Positions 56,864-64,000 of a stretch of 64,000 bases of DNA are shown here, in pieces. The notes beneath the pieces are model-generated. The model saw only the letters and a program-made list of their open reading frames with translations, had not been told where the DNA came from and made no database searches. The DNA is from Pseudomonas rhodesiae (GTDB taxonomy: Bacteria > Pseudomonadota > Gammaproteobacteria > Pseudomonadales > Pseudomonadaceae): contig NZ_VFEU01000015.1 in assembly GCF_007858255.1 (NCBI RefSeq), forward strand, positions 53,770 to 117,769. The letters run 5' to 3'. How positions within the stretch are numbered: position 1 is the stretch's first letter; each line of letters begins with the position of its first letter. Made by a program: the position numbers and the translations under genes.

Positions 56864-58300
56864 TTATTCGACGGCCTTGACCATGTCCTCGATGACCTTC
56901 TTGGCGTCGCCGAAGACCATCATGGTTTTGTCCAAGTAGAACAGCTCGTTATCCAGGCCGGCATAACCGCTGGCCATCGAGCGCTTGTTGACGATGATGG
57001 TCTTGGCCTTGAAGGCTTCCAGGATCGGCATACCGGCGATTGGCGAGTTCGGGTCGTTCTTGGCGGCCGGGTTGACCACGTCGTTGGCGCCCAATACCAG
57101 CACCACGTCGGCCTGGCCGAACTCGGAGTTGATGTCCTCCATCTCGAACACCTGGTCGTAAGGCACCTCCGCCTCGGCGAGCAACACGTTCATGTGTCCA
57201 GGCATACGGCCGGCCACCGGGTGGATCGCGTATTTCACTGTGACGCCGTGGTGAGTGAGCTTCTCGGTCAACTCTTTGAGCGCATGCTGCGCCCGCGCCA
57301 CTGCCAGGCCGTAGCCTGGGACGATGATCACGGTGTCGGCGTTGGTCAGCAGGAAGGTCGCGTCGTCGGCCGAACCGGATTTCACCGGGCGCGCTTCTTT
57401 TGAGCCAGCGGCCGCCCCGGCGTCCGGTGCGTTACCGAAGCCGCCGAGCAGTACATTGAAGAAGGAGCGGTTCATCGCCTTGCACATGATGTACGACAGG
57501 ATCGCGCCGCTGGAGCCCACCAGCGAACCGGCAATAATCAGCATCGAGTTGTTCAGCGAGAAACCGATACCGGCCGCCGCCCAGCCTGAATAGCTGTTGA
57601 GCATCGAGACCACCACCGGCATGTCAGCACCGCCGATCGGGATAATGATCAGCACGCCCAATACGAACGCTAGAGCCAGCATCAGCGCGAAAGCGGTGAG
57701 GTTGCCGGTGAACATGAATGCCAGCCCTAGGGCCAGGGTTGTGAGGCCCAGCACCAGGTTCAGTTTGTGCTGGCCGCCGAACTGTACCGGTGCGCCCTGA
57801 AACAGGCGGAACTTGTACTTGCCAGACAGCTTGCCGAACGCGATCACCGAGCCTGAGAACGTGATGGCACCGATGGCCGCGCCGAGGAACAGTTCCAGGC
57901 GGTTACCGGCAGGAATCGCATCGCCCAGGTGTTTGACGATACCCAGGGATTGCGGCTCGACCACCGCCGCGATGGCGATAAACACGGCGGCCAGGCCAAT
58001 CATGCTGTGCATGAACGCCACCAGCTCCGGCATCTTGGTCATTTCTACACGCTTGGCCATGATCGAACCGGCGGTGCCGCCGATCAGCAGACCGACGATC
58101 ACATAGCCGATGCCGGCAGTGGCCAGCTCAGCGCCGAGCTTATAGATGAGCCCCACGGTGGTGAGCACGGCCAGGGCCATGCCCAGCATGCCGAACAGGT
58201 TGCCGCGACGCGACGTGGTGGGGTGCGACAGGCCCTTGAGTGCCTGGATGAAGCAGATCGACGCGATCAGGTAAAGCGTCGTGACGAGATTCATGCTCAT
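56864..58300 (-). CDS. pntB: NAD(P) transhydrogenase subunit beta
   Basis: This 478-residue subunit has nine N-terminal transmembrane helices (domain II) and the C-terminal NADP(H)-binding domain III with VIIVPGYGLAVARAQHAL, IHPVAGRMPGHMNVLLAEA and DVVLVLGANDVVNPAA. It couples hydride transfer from NADH to NADP+ with proton entry. The ATG at 58300 shares one base with the pntA2 stop. Confidence 0.95.
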   Translation of the reverse strand: MSMNLVTTLYLIASICFIQALKGLSHPTTSRRGNLFGMLGMALAVLTTVGLIYKLGAELATAGIGYVIVGLLIGGTAGSIMAKRVEMTKMPELVAFMHSMIGLAAVFIAIAAVVEPQSLGIVKHLGDAIPAGNRLELFLGAAIGAITFSGSVIAFGKLSGKYKFRLFQGAPVQFGGQHKLNLVLGLTTLALGLAFMFTGNLTAFALMLALAFVLGVLIIIPIGGADMPVVVSMLNSYSGWAAAGIGFSLNNSMLIIAGSLVGSSGAILSYIMCKAMNRSFFNVLLGGFGNAPDAGAAAGSKEARPVKSGSADDATFLLTNADTVIIVPGYGLAVARAQHALKELTEKLTHHGVTVKYAIHPVAGRMPGHMNVLLAEAEVPYDQVFEMEDINSEFGQADVVLVLGANDVVNPAAKNDPNSPIAGMPILEAFKAKTIIVNKRSMASGYAGLDNELFYLDKTMMVFGDAKKVIEDMVKAVE

Positions 58301-58620
58301 TACTTCGGCGCCTCTTCTTTTACTTTCGCGGCTTTCTTCTTGAACATCTCCAGCATCCTGCGGGTAACCAGGAAGCCGCCGAACACGTTGACCGCAGCCA
58401 GGGCCACGGCCAGGGTGCCCATGGTTTTGCCCAGCGGCGTCACGGTGAGGGCGGCGGCGAGCATGGCGCCGACGATCACGATGGCGGAAATCGCGTTGGT
58501 CACCGCCATCAAAGGCGTGTGCAGTGCGGGCGTGACGTTCCAGACCACGTGGTAACCGACATAAATCGCCAGCACAAAGATGATCAGGTTGTAGATACCG
58601 GGGGAGATAAGCTCTTCCAT
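58300..58620 (-). CDS. pntA2: NAD(P) transhydrogenase subunit alpha part 2
   Basis: This 106-residue protein holds the membrane helices of the alpha subunit (NLIIFVLAIYVGYHVVWNVT and GTLAVALAAVNVFGGFLVTR) with the TPALHTPLMAVTNAISAIV signature. The split of alpha into two genes is typical of Pseudomonas and many alpha-proteobacteria. The tail is Lys-rich (KKKAAKVKEEAPK). Confidence 0.93.
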   Translation of the reverse strand: MEELISPGIYNLIIFVLAIYVGYHVVWNVTPALHTPLMAVTNAISAIVIVGAMLAAALTVTPLGKTMGTLAVALAAVNVFGGFLVTRRMLEMFKKKAAKVKEEAPK

Positions 58621-58635
58621 CGTCTGAATCCCTGC

Positions 58636-59757
58636 TTAGGCGTTTTTGCGGATGACTTGGCCGTCGCGGCACATCAGGCACGCGGCGACGATGTCGTCTT
58701 CGAGGTTGATTTCAAATTGGCCTTCCTTGGTGAAGACCAGCTTCAGGAAGTCCAGCAGGTTGCGCGCATACAATGCCGACGCGTCGGCGGCAACTGCGCC
58801 CGCGAGGTTGGTTGGGCCGCAGATGATCACGCCGTTTTCCACCACCACTTGGTCTGCCACAGTCAGCGGGCAGTTACCGCCTTGGGCGGCGGCGAGGTCA
58901 ATGACCACCGAGCCGGGCTTCATCTGCGCGACAGTGTCGGCGCTTAGCAGCGTCGGCGCCTTGCGGCCGGGTATCAACGCAGTAGTGATAACAATATCGG
59001 CTTGTTTGGCGCGCTCGTGCACGGCCTGCGCCTGACGTTGCATCCAGCTGGTCGGCATCGGGCGGGCGTAACCGCCGACACCGACGGCGCATTCGCGCTC
59101 TTCATCGGTTTCGTAGGGTACGTCGACAAACTTGGCGCCGAGGGACTCGATCTGTTCCTTCACGGCCGGGCGCACGTCAGACGCTTCGATCACAGCTCCC
59201 AGGCGTTTCGCCGTAGCGATCGCCTGCAGCCCTGCAACGCCAGCGCCAAGGATCAATACGCGCGCGGCTTTAACGGTGCCGGCGGCGGTCATCAGCATGG
59301 GCATGAAGCGTGGGTAGTGATGGGCGGCGAGCAGCACGGCTTTATAGCCAGCAATGTTGGCCTGGGACGACAGCACGTCGAGGCTTTGGGCCCGAGAGGT
59401 GCGCGGTGCGGCTTCCAGGGCGAAGGCGGTGATGCCGCGCTCGGCCAATTTAGCGATAGTTTCATTGCTGAACGGATTGAGCATGCCCACCAACACGGTG
59501 CCGCTTTTAATCAGCGCCATCTCGTTATCGCTGGGAGCGACCACCTTCAGGATCAGCTCGGCGCCAAATGCGTCGTTGGCGCTGCCAAGGGTGGCACCTG
59601 CCGCTTCATAAGCACTGTCGACAACGCTGGCCTTTAGCCCCGCTCCGCTTTGTACAGTGACCTTATGGCCCTGGCCGATCAGCTTCTTGATGGTTTCCGG
59701 GGTGGCAGCCACCCGCGTTTCACCGGTCTGGGTTTCGAGAGGAACACCAATGTGCAC
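58636..59757 (-). CDS. pntA1: NAD(P) transhydrogenase subunit alpha part 1
   Basis: This 373-residue soluble NAD(H)-binding domain I resembles alanine dehydrogenase. It has the N-terminal VPLETQTGETRVAATPETIK and the Rossmann glycine motif VLILGAGVAGLQAIATAKRLGA, and ends before pntA2. I choose the GTG at 59757, with AGGAG 7 nt upstream, because it gives MHIGVPLETQTGE as in homologues. The 451-nt gap upstream (59758-60208) has no gene. It holds the repeats at 60080-60157. Confidence 0.94.
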   Translation of the reverse strand: MHIGVPLETQTGETRVAATPETIKKLIGQGHKVTVQSGAGLKASVVDSAYEAAGATLGSANDAFGAELILKVVAPSDNEMALIKSGTVLVGMLNPFSNETIAKLAERGITAFALEAAPRTSRAQSLDVLSSQANIAGYKAVLLAAHHYPRFMPMLMTAAGTVKAARVLILGAGVAGLQAIATAKRLGAVIEASDVRPAVKEQIESLGAKFVDVPYETDEERECAVGVGGYARPMPTSWMQRQAQAVHERAKQADIVITTALIPGRKAPTLLSADTVAQMKPGSVVIDLAAAQGGNCPLTVADQVVVENGVIICGPTNLAGAVAADASALYARNLLDFLKLVFTKEGQFEINLEDDIVAACLMCRDGQVIRKNA

Positions 59758-60079
59758 GTCAAATCTCCTGCATGATCTTTTTGCTTTTGATCTTTTTGTA
59801 AAAAGGCCAGCGCACCGCGAGTGGCGCAACTGGGGCGGCCGATCAGCACGATCCCGCTGAAATGACAGCGGGGCGCGGCATTTTGCAGGCGAACTTTACG
59901 GCCTTCAAGGGATTATGACGGGTGACGAAAAATTAACTACAAGTCACCCTGTGACTGATTGTCGCAACTCGCTGAAATAACCTCTTTAAATACAAGTGAT
60001 TAAAGGGTTTCAGGCGTTTTTAGCGGTTTTTGTCATCGTTGATGTGAATAGTCGTGCATTGGCTCGTCGTGGTCGCTGT

Positions 60080-60157
60080 AAGCCATGAGAATCATGGCTT
60101 TGGCACATATTCTCGGTCGATAGATACAGTCTGCTGAAATGCGACATATACGTATAT
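60080..60157. other. Palindromes in the pntA1/LysR gap
   Basis: AAGCCATGA (60080-60088) and TCATGGCTT (60092-60100) form a perfect 9-bp inverted repeat around GAA. ATATACGTATAT (60146-60157) is a perfect 12-bp palindrome. GATACAGT (60123-60130) repeats a motif seen at 54955. The first could be a weak terminator for the leftward LysR transcript, and the second a protein-binding site. No gene is apparent in the gap. Confidence 0.35.
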
Positions 60158-60208
60158 CTGTAGGATTTAAAAATAGCTGACTACAGAGTCAGTAGTTTGA
60201 GGGAGCCT

Positions 60209-61108
60209 TTAAATACTGGGGCTGTAGCGTTGTGATTGCTCGATGAGCCAATCTCTGAAGGCGTGCAGCGACGCTGATTCGACCTTTCTGTCAGGAATCA
60301 TCAGGTAATACGCCTTGGCGCTGGTCAGCGCCTCTGGGCTCGCAATCACCAATTGATGCTCATCCAACTCTCGTTGGATCAAAAACGGTGGGATCAACGC
60401 GATGCCCATATCGTGCATGGCTGCCTGAGACAGCATCGAGAATAGCTCGTAACGGGGTCCTGTCATGTCGCGGGGAACGTTCAGTTGCCTGGCGTTGAAC
60501 CACTGGCGCCACGCATAGGGCCGAGTGGTTTGCTGCAGCAGGGGCAGTTCTGCGATTTCCTGGGCGCTGAAGTGAGTGCGCTTGCCCAGCAAGCGCGGGC
60601 TGCAGATTGGCACCGGATTCTCTCCCATCAAACGGTGGGATTCGGTGCCGGACCAGTCGGCATCTCCGAAATAGATCGCAGCGTCAAAGTCAGTATCTGC
60701 AAATAGAAACGGCCGCGTACGGTTGGTGAGGTTCACCGTGACTTCCGGGTGTTGGCGCTGGAAGTCCTTGAGCCGTGGAATCAGCCACTGTGTGCCGAAT
60801 GTCGGGACCACCGCCAGCTCAATCACATTGGCGCCTTGTTGGCCCATGACGGACAGCGTGTCGCGTTCCACCGCATCCAGTTGCGTGGCGACCCGACGGC
60901 TATAGGACAGCCCCGCTTCTGTTAGCTTCACGCCGCGCCGCGAACGCCGAAACAGTTCCACACTCAAGAACTCTTCAAGGCTGGCAATCTGTCGGCAGAT
61001 GGCGCCTTGGGTCAGGGAAAGTTCCTGAGCGGCCTTGGTGAAGCTCTCGTGGCGGGCCGCCGCTTCGAAGCTGACAAGGGCGGTGGTGCTGGGGATTTTT
61101 CTGCGCAT
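60209..61108 (-). CDS. gcdR: LysR family regulator of glutaryl-CoA dehydrogenase (GcdR-like)
   Basis: This 299-residue regulator belongs to the GcvA branch of LysR. It has an N-terminal winged helix (MRRKIPSTTALVSFEAAARH, then ESFTKAAQELSLTQGAICRQ) and a C-terminal effector domain. It is divergent from gcdH, the arrangement of PA0448-PA0447, where the regulator activates gcdH in response to glutarate. The ATG at 61108 is preferred to the GTG at 61123. Confidence 0.9.
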   Translation of the reverse strand: MRRKIPSTTALVSFEAAARHESFTKAAQELSLTQGAICRQIASLEEFLSVELFRRSRRGVKLTEAGLSYSRRVATQLDAVERDTLSVMGQQGANVIELAVVPTFGTQWLIPRLKDFQRQHPEVTVNLTNRTRPFLFADTDFDAAIYFGDADWSGTESHRLMGENPVPICSPRLLGKRTHFSAQEIAELPLLQQTTRPYAWRQWFNARQLNVPRDMTGPRYELFSMLSQAAMHDMGIALIPPFLIQRELDEHQLVIASPEALTSAKAYYLMIPDRKVESASLHAFRDWLIEQSQRYSPSI

Positions 61109-61134
61109 GTACCTTGTCCTCACTCATAAAACGA

Positions 61135-61171
61135 AATTTCACCGCATAAAACTGTTTCGAAGTGAGAAATT
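61135..61171. promoter_or_regulatory. Probable LysR-type operator between gcdR and gcdH
   Basis: AATTTCAC (61135-61142) and GTGAGAAATT (61162-61171) form an interrupted inverted repeat in the 158-nt divergent gap. The position, near the regulator's own start and about 100 nt upstream of gcdH, suits an activating site. Confidence 0.45.
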
Positions 61172-61266
61172 AGCACAACCTTATGCTTAAACCTCGTTTG
61201 CCCAGAACGATTACCCAGCCTAGGCTTGCTCCACGACTTCCCATGTTCTTTGCGAGGACTTAACTC

Positions 61267-62448
61267 ATGGCTGGCAAGGCAAGCTTCAACTGGATCGATC
61301 CGCTGCTGCTGGATCAACAGCTCACCGAAGAAGAGCGCATGGTGCGCGACAGTGCTGAGCAGTTCGCTCAGGACAAACTGGCGCCGCGTGTGCTTGAAGC
61401 CTTCCGTCATGAGAAGACTGATCCTGCAATTTTCCGTGAGATGGGTGAGACCGGCCTGCTGGGCGCAATGATTCCCGAGCAGTACGGCGGCAGTGGCTTG
61501 AACTACGTGAGTTACGGCTTGATCGCGCGCGAAGTGGAGCGTGTCGATTCCGGGTATCGTTCGATGATGAGTGTGCAGTCGTCGCTGGTGATGGTGCCGA
61601 TCAATGAGTTCGGTACCGAGGCGCAGAAGCAGAAGTACTTGCCGAAACTCGCCTCCGGCGAATGGATCGGTTGCTTTGGGCTGACCGAGCCTAATCACGG
61701 GTCTGACCCTGGCGCGATGATTACACGTGCGCGCAAAGTGGAAGGCGGCTACAGCCTGACGGGCGCCAAGATGTGGATCACCAACAGCCCGATCGCGGAT
61801 GTGTTTGTCGTCTGGGGCAAGGATGATGCCGGTGATATCCGCGGCTTCGTGTTGGAAAAAGGCTGGAAGGGGCTGAGTGCTCCGGCGATTCACGGAAAGG
61901 TTGGCCTGCGGGCCTCAATCACCGGCGAGATCGTCATGGATAACGTATTTGTGCCGGAAGAAAACATCTTCCCGGATGTGCGCGGCTTGAAAGGGCCCTT
62001 CACCTGCCTGAACTCTGCGCGCTATGGCATCTCCTGGGGGGCTTTGGGTGCTGCCGAGTTCTGCTGGCACACCGCTCGCCAGTACACATTGGATCGTCAG
62101 CAGTTTGGACGACCGCTGGCGGCCACCCAACTGATTCAGAAGAAACTGGCTGATATGCAGACTGAGATCACCTTGGCGCTGCAGGGGTGCCTGCGTCTGG
62201 GGCGTATGAAAGACGAAGGTACGGCTGCGGTTGAGATCACGTCGATCATGAAGCGCAACTCATGCGGAAAGTCGTTGGATATTGCGCGTATGGCGCGTGA
62301 TATGTTGGGCGGCAACGGCATTTCCGATGAATTCGGGGTAGCGCGTCACTTGGTGAACCTTGAGGTGGTTAACACCTACGAAGGGACTCACGACGTGCAT
62401 GCCTTGATATTGGGGCGCGCGCAAACCGGGCTTCAGGCCTTCTACTAA
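61267..62448 (+). CDS. gcdH: Glutaryl-CoA dehydrogenase
   Basis: This 393-residue FAD enzyme of the acyl-CoA dehydrogenase family oxidises and decarboxylates glutaryl-CoA to crotonyl-CoA in lysine and tryptophan breakdown. The catalytic base is Glu372 in VNTYEGTHDVHALILGR. FAD-binding blocks are CFGLTEPNHGSDPGAM and MWITNSPIADVFVVWG. The glutaryl-CoA-type N-terminus FNWIDPLLLDQQLTEEERMV is also diagnostic. GCGAGGACTTAACTC precedes the ATG. Confidence 0.95.
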   Translation: MAGKASFNWIDPLLLDQQLTEEERMVRDSAEQFAQDKLAPRVLEAFRHEKTDPAIFREMGETGLLGAMIPEQYGGSGLNYVSYGLIAREVERVDSGYRSMMSVQSSLVMVPINEFGTEAQKQKYLPKLASGEWIGCFGLTEPNHGSDPGAMITRARKVEGGYSLTGAKMWITNSPIADVFVVWGKDDAGDIRGFVLEKGWKGLSAPAIHGKVGLRASITGEIVMDNVFVPEENIFPDVRGLKGPFTCLNSARYGISWGALGAAEFCWHTARQYTLDRQQFGRPLAATQLIQKKLADMQTEITLALQGCLRLGRMKDEGTAAVEITSIMKRNSCGKSLDIARMARDMLGGNGISDEFGVARHLVNLEVVNTYEGTHDVHALILGRAQTGLQAFY

Positions 62449-62461
62449 TAGGGGTATGGGC

Positions 62462-63682
62462 ATGGGCGCGCTTTCCCATTTGCGGGTATTGGATCTTTCG
62501 CGGGTATTGGCCGGCCCTTGGTCGGGACAGATCCTTGCAGACCTGGGGGCTGAGGTGATCAAGGTCGAGCGACCGGTAAGTGGTGACGATACGCGGGCCT
62601 GGGGCCCCCCCTTTCTGAAGGACGCTTTTGGTGAGAGCACCGGCGAGGCGGCGTACTACCTCTCGGCCAATCGTAATAAAGAGTCGGTCACGATCGATTT
62701 CACTCGGCCGGAGGGGCAAAAGCTCATACGGGACCTAGCGGCCAAGTCCGACATCCTGATCGAGAACTTCAAGGTCGGTGGTCTGGCGGCTTATGGGCTG
62801 GATTATGAGTCGCTCAAGGAGATCAATCCTGAACTGATCTATTGCTCAATCACAGGGTTTGGCCAGACAGGACCCTATGCGGCGCGAGCGGGCTACGATT
62901 TCATGATTCAGGGGCTGGGTGGGCTCATGAGTCTGACCGGACGGCCTGAAGGCGACGAGGGAGCCGGGCCTGTGAAGGTGGGGGTAGCGTTAACCGATAT
63001 CCTCACCGGGCTCTACTCGACTGTCGCGATACTGGCTGCCCTGGCCCATCGTGATCATGATGGTGGCGGTCAGCATATTGATATGGCGTTGCTCGATGTG
63101 CAGGTCGCCTGCCTGGCTAACCAGGCGATGAATTACCTGACAACTGGGGTCGCGCCAAAGCGCCTGGGTAATGCTCATCCGAATATTGTGCCTTACCAGG
63201 ATTTTCCTACTGCCGACGGTGATTTCATCCTGACGGTCGGTAATGACGGGCAGTTCCGGAAATTTGCGCAAGTGGCTGGGCAGCCACAATGGGCAGATGA
63301 CCCGCGGTTTTCTACCAATAGGATGCGGGTGGCCAATCGCGCCGAGTTGATTCCGTTGATTCGCCAGGCCACTGTCTTTAAAACGACGGCGGAATGGGTG
63401 GCGCAGTTGGAGAGTGCCGGAGTTCCGTGTGGACCGATCAACGATTTGGCGCAGGTGTTTTCTGATCCGCAGGTCAAGGCGCGTGGATTGGCAATGCAAC
63501 TGCCCCATCCGCTGGCGGGGGAGGTGCCTCAGGTTGCCAGTCCCATACGTTTATCCAAGACGCCCGTGGAGTACCGCAGTGCGCCTCCTTTATTAGGAGA
63601 GCACACCGTTCAGGTGCTGCAGAGCGTATTAGGTCTTGGGCCGGATCATGTGGCTGCTTTAAAGGGGGCGGGTGTTATCTGA
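62462..63682 (+). CDS. Family III CoA-transferase (CaiB/BaiF)
   Basis: This 406-residue enzyme begins MGALSHLRVLDLSRVLAGPW, followed by GQILADLGAEVIKVERPVSGDDTR split over residues 24-47. Other family blocks are YYLSANRNKESVTIDF and the conserved Asp region GVALTDILTGLYS. It probably activates glutarate by CoA transfer from succinyl-CoA, feeding gcdH 13 nt upstream (PA0446-like). That role is inference from the operon. I choose the ATG at 62462, spaced 7 nt from AGGGG; the ATG at 62456 is too close to it. Confidence 0.92.
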   Translation: MGALSHLRVLDLSRVLAGPWSGQILADLGAEVIKVERPVSGDDTRAWGPPFLKDAFGESTGEAAYYLSANRNKESVTIDFTRPEGQKLIRDLAAKSDILIENFKVGGLAAYGLDYESLKEINPELIYCSITGFGQTGPYAARAGYDFMIQGLGGLMSLTGRPEGDEGAGPVKVGVALTDILTGLYSTVAILAALAHRDHDGGGQHIDMALLDVQVACLANQAMNYLTTGVAPKRLGNAHPNIVPYQDFPTADGDFILTVGNDGQFRKFAQVAGQPQWADDPRFSTNRMRVANRAELIPLIRQATVFKTTAEWVAQLESAGVPCGPINDLAQVFSDPQVKARGLAMQLPHPLAGEVPQVASPIRLSKTPVEYRSAPPLLGEHTVQVLQSVLGLGPDHVAALKGAGVI

Positions 63683-63771
63683 ATCTTTCCTTCTATATAG
63701 AGAGCTGTAGCAATAATGCTGGTTGGTTTTTAGCCAGATTTAAGTAATTGATAGAAAACGAAAATTAACGC

Positions 63772-63799
63772 TTGACGGCAGATTCCAGACGTCTATAAT
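63772..63799 (+). promoter_or_regulatory. rRNA operon promoter P1
   Basis: TTGACG (63772-63777) and TATAAT (63794-63799) are 16 nt apart. An A/T-rich UP-like stretch (63735-63769) lies upstream, and a GC-rich discriminator TCGCCCC follows, the features of growth-rate- and ppGpp-controlled rrn promoters. Confidence 0.8.
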
Positions 63800-63806
63800 T
63801 CGCCCC

Positions 63807-64000
63807 ACTTCCGGCGCAGTCGAAACGGAAAACTCCTTGGTAAACAAAGAGTTACGCAAGATTCGACAGCGGATCGCTTCAGTTCATCGAAGCCCAGAAG
63901 GAGTTGGTAGAGCAGTGTTGTTTGGCTCTATTAACGTTTCGATCTTCTCGGTCGAAAGCGGAGAAAAAGAGGTGTTGACAGCAGCGTGTAACGCTGTAGA
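63807..64000 (+). other. Leader of an rRNA operon, cut by the window edge
   Basis: After the P1 start the sequence matches, from memory, the 5' leader upstream of Pseudomonas 16S rRNA genes: CGAAACGGAAAACTCCTTGG and, near the end, the second promoter. The 16S gene itself is beyond base 64000. No coding frame is seen here. Confidence 0.65.
63975..64000 (+). promoter_or_regulatory. rRNA operon promoter P2 (truncated)
   Basis: TTGACA (63975-63980) is followed after 16 nt by TAGA at 63997-64000, the first four bases of a TAGAAT-type -10 interrupted by the window end. It supports an rrn operon starting here. Confidence 0.6.

Noticed and set aside
1..64000. Prophage, IS element or integrative island
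   Set aside because: No integrase, transposase, tRNA attachment site or base-composition break was seen. The only phage-like trace is the BRO-N fragment.

Overview
The window is chromosomal DNA of a fluorescent Pseudomonas (P. fluorescens group). The basis is gene content and order that I recognise from Pseudomonas (carbonic anhydrase/SulP/aa3 oxidase; metNIQ-katE; znuABC-zur; polA-ErsA-engB; c4-dsbA; kinB/algB; gltP; split pntAB; gcdR/gcdH), high-GC codon use, and many Pseudomonas-type REP/REPIN palindromes. It reads as core chromosome, with no prophage, IS element, CRISPR array or tRNA that I can see.

Layout. 1-3.5 kb: tail of a radical SAM gene, beta-carbonic anhydrase, SulP transporter and a conserved hypothetical gene. 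3.8-12.3 kb: a complete aa3-type (caa3-like) cytochrome c oxidase locus with structural subunits (coxB, coxA, coxC), copper delivery (ctaG, SCO, and an unannotated thioredoxin-like membrane protein), SURF1 and heme A biosynthesis (ctaA, ctaB). 12.3-12.9 kb: a REP-rich stretch with a tandemly duplicated fragment of a BRO-N/antirepressor-like gene. 12.9-15.4 kb: methionine ABC importer. 15.7-17.8 kb: catalase HPII. 17.9-21.7 kb: lipoprotein and zinc uptake locus with its regulator Zur. 21.8-28.8 kb: thrB, polA, a strong ErsA-type sRNA candidate with an AlgU promoter, engB, two c-type cytochromes and dsbA. 28.8-35.8 kb: EEP hydrolase, diguanylate cyclase, AmpDh2-type amidase and the KinB/AlgB two-component system.

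36-50.8 kb: a small protein behind a sigma-54-like promoter, DUF1328, Ivy, GltP, an SpmA/SpmB-like protein, an Mla-type lipid ABC operon with STAS fused to the permease, DUF5924/DUF2914, a membrane-anchored M16 peptidase, Na/Pi cotransporter, TerC and CitMHS transporters. 51-54.9 kb: a little-known exported set, a protein combining an HExxH motif with a DUF4105 (Lnb-like) Cys/His domain, translationally coupled to one of three DUF2388 paralogues, followed by two DUF1127 genes. 55.2-59.8 kb: CoA-transferase and the pntA1-pntA2-pntB transhydrogenase operon. 60.2-63.7 kb: glutaryl-CoA catabolism (LysR, gcdH, CoA transferase). 63.77-64.0 kb: tandem promoters and leader of an rRNA operon whose 16S gene lies beyond the window.

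The most interesting items are the HExxH-DUF4105/DUF2388 cluster, the second thioredoxin-like CxxxC protein in the cox locus, the ErsA candidate, the duplicated BRO-N fragments between REPs, the TGTAC-type repeats around the DUF1127 genes, and small unannotated transcription units upstream of gltP and downstream of algB.
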